From the NCBI RefSeq assembly GCF_016919065.1, contig NZ_JAFFQA010000040.1, positions 1 to 47,772 on the forward strand: a DNA stretch of 47,772 nt. The letters run 5' to 3'. The stretch comes from Desulfobulbus rhabdoformis (lineage in GTDB: Bacteria > Desulfobacterota > Desulfobulbia > Desulfobulbales > Desulfobulbaceae). The notes under the pieces are model-generated. The model searched no databases. It had not been told where the DNA came from and saw only the letters and a program-made list of their open reading frames with translations. Made by a program: the position numbers and the translations under genes. Within the stretch, counting starts at the first letter, position 1. Each line of letters starts with the position of its first letter. Of this stretch, positions 33,316-42,765 are shown one piece after another.

Positions 33316-33412
33316 TTAGGCCAGAAATGAGGATTTTGGTTCAAGTTCAGGTCAGCGCAGACTCTGAAAAGACCGTTTCAGGATGGGCACTCAATAGTCG
33401 GCCTGGAGAATT
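33316..33412. repeat. Long interspersed repeat, inverted and internally deleted copy
   Basis: Read in reverse, GAAACGGTCTTTTCAGAGTC and GACCTGAACTTGAACC join directly, whereas the copy at 16290-16506 has about 100 extra bases between the same blocks. The ends (AAATCCTCATTTCTGG) also match. Confidence 0.7.
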
Positions 33413-33443
33413 CTCATTGTGTTTTAAAAAAGAAAGACAAAAG

Positions 33444-33480
33444 CTGGAAGTTGCGCTAGAGCAACTTCCAGTGTCCTTTT
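33444..33480 (+). terminator. Terminator after yedF
   Basis: CTGGAAGTTGC pairs perfectly with GCAACTTCCAG around GCTAGA, followed by TGTCCTTTTG. The T-tract is interrupted, so efficiency is uncertain. Confidence 0.7.
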
Positions 33481-33578
33481 GCCAGACTATTTGATCAAGG
33501 TGAGAATTCAGACTCACTTTCATACCTACTCTATTCTTTTGTCTTTTCCCTATCTCTTCAATTAGGACTTCTGCACCT

Positions 33579-35726
33579 ATGAATGTTTCGAATCAGCACT
33601 GTGTACGTCGCTTTCTTCCTTTCTTATGCGTCAGTGTTTTTTTGCTGCTCGGCTTAACCGGCGGGTGCCTTGCTAAAAAGGCCCCGCCGGAAGTCTTTGA
33701 TGCTGACCGAAACGAACTTATTGCCCTTATCTTAAGTCAGCAGCTGCCAGCCCAACACTTCAGTCATGAACCCCTTGATGACAGTCTCTCGCAAAAGGTC
33801 TTTGATCTCTATCTGCGGCAGCTCGATCCGCGCAAAAGATTTCTTCTTTCAAGTGATGTTAAGCAGTTAGGGGCTTTCTCGTCCCATGTTGATGATGAAC
33901 TCAGCCGTGGCAATGTCGTCCTGCCCGAGGCTGGACGCGAGGTCCTCAATGACCGTGTACGCCTGGTGCAGAGCTTTATCGATCCATTACTCGATCGTGG
34001 CTTTGATTATGAGAAAAAAGAGTCTCTGGAGATTGAGCCCAAAAAGCTCGATTACCCAAAAGATAAGGCGGCATTGAAAGAACGCTGGCGTCTGAGCCTT
34101 AAGTTGCAGGTCATGGAGTCGTATTTTTCTATTCTGCAAAAAGAGGAGAAAGACGGCAAGAGCAACAAGGTACAGGTTGTTGATCCCGCAAAGCACAAAG
34201 GTGTAATCAAAGAGGCTGTAAAAAAAGTTCGCGAGAGCATGCACCGCTCCCTGAGTCGATTGCTGAAGCAATCGCGGCAGGATCACTATGATCGTTATTT
34301 TGATGCGGTGACCCGCGCCTATGACCCACACACGGATTATTTGGCCCCCACCTCCAAGGAAGATTTTGATATTCAGATGAGCGGTTCGTTAGAAGGGATC
34401 GGAGCCCTGCTGCGTGAAGACGAGGGGCTCATCAAGGTTGTGCGTGTTATTCCTGGCAGTGCAGCGAAGAAACAGGGGCAGTTACAGGCCGAGGATACCA
34501 TTCTCGCCGTGGCGGAAAAAGATGGAGAGCCGGTTGATATCTCCGAGATGCGTATTCGTGAAGCGGTTGGTTATATTCGCGGGCCCAAGGGGACAGAAGT
34601 GCGTCTGTCTGTACAGAAACCTGACGGCTCGCGGCTTGTTATTCCCATCATTCGTGATGTGGTTCGTATCGAGGAAACCTATGTAAAGTCTACGACCTTC
34701 AGGCAAGAAGGCAAGAAGTACGGATATGTGCGCATTCCCAGTTTTTATCGGGATTTTGCCGCCCAGTCCAATGGTAAAAAAGCACGCAATGTCACCGAGG
34801 ATACCCAGACGGAATTACGTAAGCTGGAAAAAGAGGGCATCCGTGGCCTGATTGTCGATTTGCGAAACAACGGTGGGGGGGCATTGACTGACGCGGTCCA
34901 GATTTCCGGGCTCTTCTTACCCGGCGGCCCTGTCGTTCAGGTGAAAAACTCCCACGGTTCCATCCGTGTGCTGGAGGATGAAGATCCCGCTGTCCAGTAC
35001 AAGGGGCCGCTTATTGTCCTGGTGAACCAGTTCAGTGCCTCCGCTTCGGAGATTTTGGCCGCAGCCCTGCAGGATTATGACCGGGCCTTTATCATCGGTG
35101 GTGCCCATACCCATGGTAAAGGGACGGTCCAGGCTATGATGGATCTCAATCGCAACCTGCCGCTCTTTCAATTGCAGCGGTACGAGGACCTGGGAGCCTT
35201 GAAGTTGACCATCCAGAAATTTTACCGCATCAATGGCGGATCGACTCAGTATAAAGGCGTTGAACCGGACCTTGTTGTTCCTTCCATGTTTGATTATCTG
35301 GAAACCGGAGAAAAATACATGGATTACTCCCTGCCCTGGGATCAGGTTGGATCTGTTGATTACGCCCCCTGGCATGGAACCCAGGTCAATACAAATGCTG
35401 CCATTCGTCAAGGGGCCGACTGGGTAGAATCAAGTGAAGCCTTTACAAAAATTAAAGAGGAAACGGAAAAGGCGCGGGTGCGCGCCAAAAAAACCATGCT
35501 CGTTTTAAGCTGGGAGAGCATGTGGAATCAGCGCCAGGAAATAGAAAAAGCCCGGGAGGAAGCCAAGGCAGCAGGGCTGGTTACGCCGACAGAAAAAGAT
35601 GGTGAACCCATAAATCCCGAAGAGAAGCTTGAGCATCTCAACAAGACCGATCCCTATGTTCAGCTCGCCTTGTATCTCCTTAATGGTGGGGGGCCAATGG
35701 CCTTCGCAGGTGCTCCGAATCAATAA
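33579..35726 (+). CDS. prc: Tail-specific (C-terminal processing) protease Prc/CtpA
   Basis: This 715-residue periplasmic S41 peptidase trims C-termini of envelope proteins. An N-terminal signal region ends LTGGCLAKK, where the cysteine could be a lipobox. An N-terminal Prc-specific helical domain (about residues 40-240) leads to a PDZ domain (LEGIGALLREDEGLIKVVRVIPGSAAKK), then the catalytic domain with VDLRNNGGGALTDAV, FSASASEI (nucleophile Ser) and HGKGTVQ (general-base Lys). A C-terminal charged helical tail follows. The length is slightly above that of E. coli Prc. Confidence 0.94.
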   Translation: MNVSNQHCVRRFLPFLCVSVFLLLGLTGGCLAKKAPPEVFDADRNELIALILSQQLPAQHFSHEPLDDSLSQKVFDLYLRQLDPRKRFLLSSDVKQLGAFSSHVDDELSRGNVVLPEAGREVLNDRVRLVQSFIDPLLDRGFDYEKKESLEIEPKKLDYPKDKAALKERWRLSLKLQVMESYFSILQKEEKDGKSNKVQVVDPAKHKGVIKEAVKKVRESMHRSLSRLLKQSRQDHYDRYFDAVTRAYDPHTDYLAPTSKEDFDIQMSGSLEGIGALLREDEGLIKVVRVIPGSAAKKQGQLQAEDTILAVAEKDGEPVDISEMRIREAVGYIRGPKGTEVRLSVQKPDGSRLVIPIIRDVVRIEETYVKSTTFRQEGKKYGYVRIPSFYRDFAAQSNGKKARNVTEDTQTELRKLEKEGIRGLIVDLRNNGGGALTDAVQISGLFLPGGPVVQVKNSHGSIRVLEDEDPAVQYKGPLIVLVNQFSASASEILAAALQDYDRAFIIGGAHTHGKGTVQAMMDLNRNLPLFQLQRYEDLGALKLTIQKFYRINGGSTQYKGVEPDLVVPSMFDYLETGEKYMDYSLPWDQVGSVDYAPWHGTQVNTNAAIRQGADWVESSEAFTKIKEETEKARVRAKKTMLVLSWESMWNQRQEIEKAREEAKAAGLVTPTEKDGEPINPEEKLEHLNKTDPYVQLALYLLNGGGPMAFAGAPNQ

Positions 35727-35888
35727 ATTTTTATCTTGAAACAAATCAGTAATCATGATAGAGCATTCGATGCATGAATCCTCATTCATTTTTAATGCGT
35801 GGGAGATGTTTGATATACTGAAAGAATTATGCTTTTCGCCCTGCACAATCTTCAGCAAAAATACAGGGGCGGCTAAAAAATAGAAACT

Positions 35889-36413
35889 ATGGAACTCAAA
35901 GAAGCGCTGACCACAAAGAAGAAGGAAATTCTTGATCTTTGGATAGAGCGGACGCTGGATAGCTACACTTCACCGGGTTTCTTCAAGAAGGCCACCGACC
36001 CCTTTGCCAATCCTGTTGGCAGTAATATCTCCATGGGATTGACCTCACTCTACGAGGCTCTTGCCAGTGGTGAGGGCGGGGAGGCTTATACAAAATCACT
36101 TGATCAGGTTGTTCGAATCAGAGCGGTGCAGGATTTTACGCCCGGACAGGCTGTGGCACCGTTTCTGGAACTCAAATGGGTTATTAAGCAGGTATTCTCT
36201 GCAGATAAGAAGACCCAACCTCTGCTTGGAGCACTCGATCAGCTCGACTGTGAGATTGACCGTATTGCCCTGGCCGCTTTTGATGTGTACAACCAATGCC
36301 GGGAGCAGTTGTACCGCAACCGGGTTGATGAGCTGAAAAGTGGTCGTTCGATATTAACGGATTCGGCTTGTCCGTCTGCTCTTGCCAGAGAGGAGCAGGA
36401 AAAGGCCCAGTAG
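35889..36413 (+). CDS. RsbRD N-terminal-domain protein preceding dsrM
   Basis: The 174-residue cytoplasmic helical protein matches the N-terminal domain of RsbT co-antagonist RsbRD (LDLWIERTLDSY ... FANPVGSNISMGLTSLYEAL ... LDQVVRIRAVQDFTPGQAV ... IDRIALAAFDVYNQCREQLYRNRV). In sulfate reducers this domain is often found just before dsrMKJOP, without the STAS part of stressosome proteins. A sensory or assembly role for the Dsr membrane complex is suggested by position only. It is 122 bases upstream of dsrM. Confidence 0.82.
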   Translation: MELKEALTTKKKEILDLWIERTLDSYTSPGFFKKATDPFANPVGSNISMGLTSLYEALASGEGGEAYTKSLDQVVRIRAVQDFTPGQAVAPFLELKWVIKQVFSADKKTQPLLGALDQLDCEIDRIALAAFDVYNQCREQLYRNRVDELKSGRSILTDSACPSALAREEQEKAQ

Positions 36414-36535
36414 AGTACCGGGAATTGAGCGTGTGTGACCGTCGGATAGCTTCCAGGACGTCCCTGAAGTGATTCCGGCTTTTTATCGTAACTTTTGGAA
36501 AGTTATTGTTTAACTCGAATGCGAAGGAGTGATCG

Positions 36536-37552
36536 ATGAAGTACGCCTTCCCTTTGGCGGCAGTTATTGCCCTGGTGTTGATTGCGCTGATCGCGGTGCA
36601 GATACCGGGAATGCAATACCTCTTTGGTGTTGTAGTTCCGTATCTCGCTATGGCGCTGTTCTTAGGCGGTTTTTGTTATAGGGTCATCCATTGGGCCAAA
36701 TCGCCGGTACCATTTAGAATCCCAACCACGTGCGGTCAGGGCTATACTATGCCCTGGATCAAGTACGACAAACTCGAGGCACCGGTCAACACCGGACAGG
36801 TTGTTGCCCGTATGTTTCTCGAGATCTTTCTGTTCCGTTCGCTGTGGCGCAATACCAAAGCCACTGTTTATTCGGGACCGAAACTGACCTATGAGTCAAG
36901 CAAGTGGTTGTGGCTGTTTGGTATCCTTTTCCACTACAGTTTCCTGGTGATCATCATTCGCCACATGCGCCTCTTCCTTGACCCGATTCCTGGAATTGTC
37001 TCTTTTATTGAAACTGGCGACTCGCTGCTCCAGATTGGTGCTCCGGTAATGTACACCACCGATGTAACCATCATCCTGGCGATCCTCTTTCTTTTTGCCC
37101 GCCGGGTATTCAACCCCCAGGTTCGGTACATCTCTCTGGTCAACGACTACTTTCCCCTGTTTCTGATTTTCGGCATCTGCACCACCGGTATCCTGATGCG
37201 CTTTTTCATCCGTACCGATGTCGATATCAACGCCATCAAGCAACTCGCCGTCGGCTTGGTCACCTTTTCCCCGACCATCGTCGCTGATATCAGCTCACTG
37301 TTCTACGTTCATCTTTTCTTAGTGTGCACGCTGCTTGCGTACTTTCCATTCAGCAAGCTTATGCATATGGGTGGCGTCTTCCTCAGCCCGACCAGAAACC
37401 TGGCAAACAATTCTCGAATGGTTCGCCACATCAATCCCTGGAACCCGGAGATCAAACCGCATTCCTATGCCGGTTATGAGGACGAGTTCCGTGAGGACAT
37501 GGTCGAGCAGGGCATACCCGTAGAGAAAGAGTTGCCTGCGCAAGGCGAATGA
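36536..37552 (+). CDS. dsrM: Sulfite reduction-associated membrane protein DsrM
   Basis: DsrM is the haem b-containing NarI-like subunit of the DsrMKJOP complex, passing electrons between menaquinol and DsrK. The 338 residues have an N-terminal pair of helices and four further membrane segments; histidines in LFHYSFLVIIIRHMRLF and FYVHLFLV are plausible haem ligands. The C-terminus (HMGGVFLSPTRNLANNSRMVRHINPWNP) is the family signature. AAGGAG lies seven bases ahead. It is the first of five genes in canonical order. Confidence 0.96.
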   Translation: MKYAFPLAAVIALVLIALIAVQIPGMQYLFGVVVPYLAMALFLGGFCYRVIHWAKSPVPFRIPTTCGQGYTMPWIKYDKLEAPVNTGQVVARMFLEIFLFRSLWRNTKATVYSGPKLTYESSKWLWLFGILFHYSFLVIIIRHMRLFLDPIPGIVSFIETGDSLLQIGAPVMYTTDVTIILAILFLFARRVFNPQVRYISLVNDYFPLFLIFGICTTGILMRFFIRTDVDINAIKQLAVGLVTFSPTIVADISSLFYVHLFLVCTLLAYFPFSKLMHMGGVFLSPTRNLANNSRMVRHINPWNPEIKPHSYAGYEDEFREDMVEQGIPVEKELPAQGE

Positions 37553-37589
37553 ATAACGCTGGATAACCTCAGAGTATAAGGATAGAGCA

Positions 37590-39221
37590 ATGGCAGTAGT
37601 AAAGGTAGATGTGTTGGCACAGAGCGTTGCCGAGGGACCTTCGCTGATGACAGGCTCCATTCCAACCAAAAATTGGATGGATGTCCCTGCCGTATTCAAG
37701 CCGGGTAATTACGCCTACACCACAAAACCTGAAATACAAAAGTATCTTGACAGTCAGAAAGGCGTCAGCTTTCCCAATGCCCGCGAGTGGAACCCCGAAG
37801 ACGACGACTGGAAACTTCCCGAGAACTGGAAAGAAATTATTATCCAGGGAATTGCCGATCGTTTGGATCGTTTTCGTTCCTTGAAAATTTTCATGGATTG
37901 CTGTGTTCGCTGCGGGGCATGCGCGGATAAGTGCCACTTTTTTCTGGGCACCGGTGATCCCAAGAATATGCCGGTCCTGCGCGCGGAGTTGCTGCGTTCA
38001 GTGTATCGTCAGAATTTCACCCGCGCCGGTAAAATCCTCGGTAAGATGATCGGCGGCCGCGAGATGACCGTTGGCGTGCTCAAAGAGTGGTTCATGTACG
38101 CCTACCAGTGTACAGAGTGTCGCCGCTGTTCGGTTTTCTGTCCCTACGGCATTGATACCGCAGAGATCACCATGATGCTGCGCGAGCTGCTGCATCTGGT
38201 GGGCATCGGCATCAACTGGTGTATGGAGCCGGTCGCGAACTCAAACCGCACCGGTAACCACATGGGACTCACTCCGCAGGCCTTCAAAGGCAATGTCGAG
38301 TTCCTCTGTGAAGACATCGAGAACCTGACCGGTGTCAAGGTCAACCCGACCTTTAACCGCAAAGGTGCAGAGGTCCTGTTCATCACTCCTTCAGCCGACG
38401 TTTTCGCCGAGCCTGGTATCTTTACCTGTATGGGCTACCTCCTCCTGTTCGAGGCAATCGGGCTTGACTACACCTGGTCGACCTACGCCTCCGAGGGTGG
38501 TAACTTCGGTCTCTTCACCTCCAACGAGATGATGAAGAAACTCAACGGTAAGATGTACGCAGAGGCCGAGCGTCTTGGCGTCCGCTGGATTCTCGGTGGT
38601 GAGTGTGGTCACATGTGGCGTGTACTCCATCAGTACATGGATACCATGAACGGGCCGGCCAACTTCCTTGAAGTTCCGCGTTCACCGATTACCGGTACCG
38701 TCTTTGACAACGCCGCCTCCACGAAAATGATCCATATATCCGAGTTCACCGCCGACCTGATTAAAAATGGTAAACTCAATCTGGATAAGAGCCGCAACGC
38801 CCACGTCAAGGCGACCTTCCATGACTCCTGTAACCCGGCTCGTGCCATGGGGCTGTTGGAAGAGCCGCGTTATGTCCTGGATCATGTCGTGGACAACTGG
38901 GTTGAGATGCCGGAGAACACCATCCGCGAGAAAACCTTCTGCTGCGGTTCTGGTACGGCTCTGAACACCGACGAGATTATGGAACTCCGTATGCGTTCCG
39001 GTCTGCCCCGGGCCAATGCAGTGAAATACGTCCAGGAGAAACATGACGTAAACACACTGGCCTGTGTCTGCGCCATTGACAGAGCTACTCTGACGACCCT
39101 CATGAATTACTGGGTACCCCAGGTTGAGGTCGCCGGTCTGAGTGAGCTTGTCGGCAACGCTTTGGTGATTGAGGGTGAACAACGACAAGACCTGACCGAA
39201 GGGCTCAGGACCATGGTTTAA
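37590..39221 (+). CDS. dsrK: Sulfite reduction-associated Fe-S protein DsrK
   Basis: DsrK is an HdrD-like catalytic subunit on the cytoplasmic face that handles the DsrC trisulfide/thiols. Two [4Fe-4S] motifs are visible (CVRCGACADKC near residue 105 and CTECRRCSVFCPYG near 176). CCG-domain cysteines appear as DSCNPARAMG and CCGSGTA and hold the special catalytic cluster. Length 543 is typical. It overlaps no neighbour; gaps are 37 and 27 bases, with good ribosome sites. Confidence 0.97.
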   Translation: MAVVKVDVLAQSVAEGPSLMTGSIPTKNWMDVPAVFKPGNYAYTTKPEIQKYLDSQKGVSFPNAREWNPEDDDWKLPENWKEIIIQGIADRLDRFRSLKIFMDCCVRCGACADKCHFFLGTGDPKNMPVLRAELLRSVYRQNFTRAGKILGKMIGGREMTVGVLKEWFMYAYQCTECRRCSVFCPYGIDTAEITMMLRELLHLVGIGINWCMEPVANSNRTGNHMGLTPQAFKGNVEFLCEDIENLTGVKVNPTFNRKGAEVLFITPSADVFAEPGIFTCMGYLLLFEAIGLDYTWSTYASEGGNFGLFTSNEMMKKLNGKMYAEAERLGVRWILGGECGHMWRVLHQYMDTMNGPANFLEVPRSPITGTVFDNAASTKMIHISEFTADLIKNGKLNLDKSRNAHVKATFHDSCNPARAMGLLEEPRYVLDHVVDNWVEMPENTIREKTFCCGSGTALNTDEIMELRMRSGLPRANAVKYVQEKHDVNTLACVCAIDRATLTTLMNYWVPQVEVAGLSELVGNALVIEGEQRQDLTEGLRTMV

Positions 39222-39248
39222 TAGACCGGCTGGAATGGAGGAAGAGCT

Positions 39249-39620
39249 ATGTACGATAGCGGTAAAATAATCACAGGACTGATCATTTTCGTCCTGCTTG
39301 TAACAATACCCGTCTGGTACAACCGTGGCACCGCGAGCAACGTACCGGAACCCGAGCTGCCTAAGGATGTGAAGACCTGTGTGCTGCCCAAGGCTGAGAT
39401 CACTGCAAAACATATGCAGCTGCTCAACCAGTGGCGCGATGAGGTCATTCGTACGGGAGACCGGAGCACCTTAGAGATTGAAGGAAAACAATATCCAAAA
39501 AGCTTAATGCTCGCCTGCATGAAGTGTCACACCAGCAAAGTGAAATTTTGCGACAAGTGTCACGACTATGCCTCGGTTAAACCATACTGCTGGGATTGCC
39601 ACCTGGCTCCTGTTGAGTGA
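39249..39620 (+). CDS. dsrJ: Triheme cytochrome c DsrJ
   Basis: DsrJ is a periplasmic triheme cytochrome anchored by an uncleaved N-terminal helix (about residues 7-23). Three haem-binding motifs are present: CMKCH (90-94), CDKCH (101-105) and CWDCH (114-118). Cys44 in KTCVLPKAE corresponds to the cysteine known in other DsrJ proteins as an unusual axial ligand of one haem. Length 123 is normal. Confidence 0.97.
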   Translation: MYDSGKIITGLIIFVLLVTIPVWYNRGTASNVPEPELPKDVKTCVLPKAEITAKHMQLLNQWRDEVIRTGDRSTLEIEGKQYPKSLMLACMKCHTSKVKFCDKCHDYASVKPYCWDCHLAPVE

Positions 39621-39643
39621 ACGGCTAAGGAGGAGATAGACAG

Positions 39644-40492
39644 ATGGACAAGAATAGACGAAATTTCCTCAAGGTAGCCGGTATTTCCACACTGGCAGGC
39701 CTTGGAGGAACTGCAGTTGTTGATCGCCTGGTTGCAGGGGTCAATGTTGCACATGCTTCCACAGAGGGTGGACATGGAGCAGAACAAGGCGGACATGAGG
39801 CCGCACCTGCTGCTCATGGTCACGCCGCTGCTGCCGATCCGAACGCTAACCGTTACGGATTGGTCATTGATGTAAAAAAATTCTATGAAGATCCAAGCCT
39901 TGGCGAAAAATGCGTTCAGGCCTGTATCAAAACCCATAATATTCCCGAGTTCGACGAAAAGAAAGACGAGATCAAGTGGATTTGGATGACCAACTATGAG
40001 AACGCCTTTCCCGAGAACCCGAACAAATACCGTGATGAGGAGACCGAGTCCAATCAGTTACCCATCATGTGTAACCACTGCGACAACCCACCCTGTGTCC
40101 GTGCCTGTCCGACCAAGGCTACCTTCCGCAACGAAGACGGTCTGGTCTTGATGGATTACCATCGCTGTATTGGTTGTCGTTTCTGCATGGCCGCCTGCCC
40201 CTACGGCAGCCGCTCTTTTAACTGGCGTGACCCTCGTCCGTTTGTCAAAGAGCTTAATCGCGACTTCCCCACCCGTATGCGCGGTGTTGTCGAGAAATGT
40301 ACGTTCTGTGCAGAGCTTGTTGAGAAAGGTCAGTTGCCCGCCTGTGTTGAAGCCTGTGGCGAGAGCAAGGCAATGGTCTTTGGCAATCTGAACGATCCCA
40401 ACTCCGAGATTCGGAAGGTCCTGAAGGAGAACCATACCATTCAGCGTAATCCTTCTCTCGGTACCTTACCTTCTGTCTTCTACATCGTGTGA
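39644..40492 (+). CDS. dsrO: Periplasmic ferredoxin-like subunit DsrO
   Basis: DsrO is exported by the Tat route: RRNFLKVAGIST is a twin-arginine signal. After the signal come about 35 residues rich in His, Ala and Gly (residues 36-67). An NrfC-like ferredoxin domain follows, with CNHCDNPPCVRACPTKA, CIGCRFCMAACPYG and CTFCAELVEKGQLPACVEAC supplying [4Fe-4S] clusters. It relays electrons between DsrJ and DsrP. The histidine-rich linker seems longer than I would expect and may be lineage-specific. Confidence 0.96.
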   Translation: MDKNRRNFLKVAGISTLAGLGGTAVVDRLVAGVNVAHASTEGGHGAEQGGHEAAPAAHGHAAAADPNANRYGLVIDVKKFYEDPSLGEKCVQACIKTHNIPEFDEKKDEIKWIWMTNYENAFPENPNKYRDEETESNQLPIMCNHCDNPPCVRACPTKATFRNEDGLVLMDYHRCIGCRFCMAACPYGSRSFNWRDPRPFVKELNRDFPTRMRGVVEKCTFCAELVEKGQLPACVEACGESKAMVFGNLNDPNSEIRKVLKENHTIQRNPSLGTLPSVFYIV

Positions 40493-40499
40493 GGCCGGC

Positions 40500-41672
40500 A
40501 TGTTTGAAAAAGCATTAAAAGGAAACAAATACTACTGGATGTGGCTGGCCTTCCTCGGGTTCTTTATCGCGGTGGCCTGTGTCTGCTATCTGCGGCAGTA
40601 CTTTTATGGTCTTGGGTTGACCGGCATGAGCCGCGACGTCTCCTGGGGTCTGTATATTTCTCAGTTTACCTTCCTGGTCGGTGTTGCGGCGGGAGGTGTG
40701 ATGCTGGTGCTGCCCTACTATATTCATAACTTCAAAGCCTTTGGTAAGATCACCATCCTGGGTGAATTCCTTGCCATCTCCGCGCTGTTGATGTGCTTGA
40801 TGTTCATCATGGCCGACCTTGGTCAGCCGCTGCGTGGTCTGAATGTTTTGTTTCACCCCACACCCCATTCCATGCTTTTCTGGGATATGTGTGTACTCTG
40901 GGGCTACCTGCTGCTGAACATCATCTGTGGTTGGGTCATCCTCACTGCGGAGCGCAAACAGGTTGCACCGCCAAAATGGATTTATTTCTTTGTCTATATT
41001 TCCATTCCCTTTGCATTCTCCATCCATACCGTAACCGCTATGTTGTACTGCGGTCTGCCGGGACGTCACTTCTGGCTCTCTGCAATCATCGCTCCGCGCT
41101 TCCTGGCATCTGCTTTTGCTGCCGGTCCCGCACTGATCGTTGTTATGGCGATGATCCTCAAGCGTGTTGCCAATTTTGATGCTGGCAAAGAGGCGATCCA
41201 GAAGATGGTGACCATCATCATCTATGCCGCCATTGCCAATATGTTCTTTGTTGGCCTTGAGTTCTTTGTTGGCTTTTACTCCAACATTCCCGGCCATATG
41301 CATACCCTGCAGTACCTGTTCTTCGGCCTTGAGCATCACGGCCACGTGTACAATAACCTTGTCCCCTTCATGTGGGCCTTTATCCTTCTCTTCTTCGTGG
41401 GGATGGCGCTTATCTGCTACCCCAAAACCAGAAAAGAGAGCGACTTCTGGCTGGCTATGGGCTGCCTGGCCATCTTTGTCTCCTTCTGGCTGGACAAAGG
41501 TATTGGATTCGTACTGGGTGGTTTTGTTCCCACCCCGGTTGACGAGATCGTTGAGTACTATCCGACCTTAAACGAGCTCTTCATCACCATCGGTATCTGG
41601 GCTACAGGATTTTTTATCCTGACCGTCCTCTACAAGATTGCCATCAGTGTGGAGCACGAAGTCGAAGCATAA
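40500..41672 (+). CDS. dsrP: Integral membrane protein DsrP (NrfD family)
   Basis: DsrP is the NrfD-like quinone-interacting subunit with about ten membrane helices over 390 residues. Recognisable segments are YWMWLAFLGFFIAVACVCYLRQ, SWGLYISQFTFLVGVAAGGVML, ADLGQPLRGLNVLFHPTPHSMLFWDM and FHTVTA-type loops (IPFAFSIHTVTAMLYCGLPG). The start lies seven bases after dsrO, and a strong terminator follows 28 bases after its stop, closing the operon. Confidence 0.96.
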   Translation: MFEKALKGNKYYWMWLAFLGFFIAVACVCYLRQYFYGLGLTGMSRDVSWGLYISQFTFLVGVAAGGVMLVLPYYIHNFKAFGKITILGEFLAISALLMCLMFIMADLGQPLRGLNVLFHPTPHSMLFWDMCVLWGYLLLNIICGWVILTAERKQVAPPKWIYFFVYISIPFAFSIHTVTAMLYCGLPGRHFWLSAIIAPRFLASAFAAGPALIVVMAMILKRVANFDAGKEAIQKMVTIIIYAAIANMFFVGLEFFVGFYSNIPGHMHTLQYLFFGLEHHGHVYNNLVPFMWAFILLFFVGMALICYPKTRKESDFWLAMGCLAIFVSFWLDKGIGFVLGGFVPTPVDEIVEYYPTLNELFITIGIWATGFFILTVLYKIAISVEHEVEA

Positions 41673-41700
41673 TCCTCTTCGCCTTCACCTGCTTTGGGAC

Positions 41701-41736
41701 CCCCGAGTTGTTATAATAACAGCTCGGGGTTTTTTT
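41701..41736 (+). terminator. Rho-independent terminator of the dsrMKJOP operon
   Basis: CCCCGAGTTGTTA pairs with TAACAGCTCGGGG (one G-U) around TAA, a 13-base-pair stem followed by seven T residues. Confidence 0.93.
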
Positions 41737-41772
41737 TGAAGTTTGCTTGAAGCTTTGAAAGGCGACTTGATT

Positions 41773-41848
41773 GTTGGGGTTCCTTCGTCACCACCAACCT
41801 ACAGCCTTTCCGTGTGTGGTAGGTTGGCGGTGAGGTACGAACCCCAGC
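41773..41848. repeat. REP inverted pair (RAYT-type family)
   Basis: A forward unit at 41773-41802 faces a reverse unit at 41819-41848 with 16 bases between them. It lies between the dsr terminator and the end of the prepilin peptidase gene. It has the same architecture as the pairs at 11208 and 20253. Confidence 0.83.
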
Positions 41849-41917
41849 ATGAGTCGATTCTTTTAATGTATTGTCTCTATCCCTCCTCATATTTCATTGA
41901 GGTCAAATAGGTATTTT

Positions 41918-42700
41918 CTAGTAGGTCAATCCCAGGTACCACTGCCAACCCATGAGAATTTGGTCCTGAAACAAAACCCAGCTCATGGCAGCCAGAGCGA
42001 TAAAGGGACCAAAGGGGATACGGGTCTTGCCTCCTTTCCCCTGCTTGGCCATAGCGGCTAGCCCGATGATCGAGCCCAAGAGGGAGCTGGCAAAGACTAC
42101 GTACAACAGACTCTGCTGGCCGAGGAAGGCGCCAATCATAGCCAGCAGTTTAATGTCACCCCCTCCCATACCGTCTCGTTTGGTCAGTGCATAATAACTG
42201 AAGGCAACCAGGTAGAGTATCCCACCGCCGATCAATAACCCCAGCCCAGATTGTTGCCAGGTCACAAAACTGACAAAAAATGAGGACAGAAAACCTATTC
42301 CCATACCCGGAAGGCTGATGCTGTCGGGAATTATTTGGTGATGGATGTCGATAAATATGATAACCAGCAGGGCAGCAAAAAAGACAAACTGAACACAAAA
42401 ATCGACGCTTAATCCAAAACGCTGAAAAAGCAGCAACGAAAACACCCCCATGGCAGCCTCGACAAGTGGGTACTGCCAGGAGATGGTTGTTTTGCAGCTT
42501 CGGCACTGTCCTTTCAGCACAAGGTAGCTTACAATAGGGATATTCTCCCACCAGCTGAGCGGGTGCTGACACACTGGGCAATGTGAGCCGGGAAAGACGA
42601 TGGATGCGTCGTCTTTAGGTAACCGGAGAATGACCACATTGAGAAAGGAGCCCACTACGGCACCCAGGAGAATGGCGAAAACGGTTAAGATTGGGTTCAT
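41918..42700 (-). CDS. pilD: Prepilin peptidase (A24 aspartic protease, PilD type)
   Basis: This inner-membrane enzyme cleaves and N-methylates type IV pilin/type II pseudopilin precursors. The start at 42700 (MNPILTVFAILLGAVVGSFLNVVILRLP) gives 260 residues. It shows the cytoplasmic zinc cysteines CPVC and CRSC, then FIDIHHQIIPD with the first catalytic Asp and GGGDIKLLAMIGAF with the second. It has about seven membrane segments. No pilus genes are adjacent. Confidence 0.94.
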   Translation of the reverse strand: MNPILTVFAILLGAVVGSFLNVVILRLPKDDASIVFPGSHCPVCQHPLSWWENIPIVSYLVLKGQCRSCKTTISWQYPLVEAAMGVFSLLLFQRFGLSVDFCVQFVFFAALLVIIFIDIHHQIIPDSISLPGMGIGFLSSFFVSFVTWQQSGLGLLIGGGILYLVAFSYYALTKRDGMGGGDIKLLAMIGAFLGQQSLLYVVFASSLLGSIIGLAAMAKQGKGGKTRIPFGPFIALAAMSWVLFQDQILMGWQWYLGLTY

Positions 42701-42765
42701 GTCTTGTAAATCTCTGTTGATATAGTCAATTTTAAACACCACATTTATTCTTTGTAGCGTTTTCC

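Noticed and set aside
40515..41345. Minus-strand open frame of 276 codons
   Set aside because: It is antisense to dsrP, which is a clear NrfD-family membrane protein.
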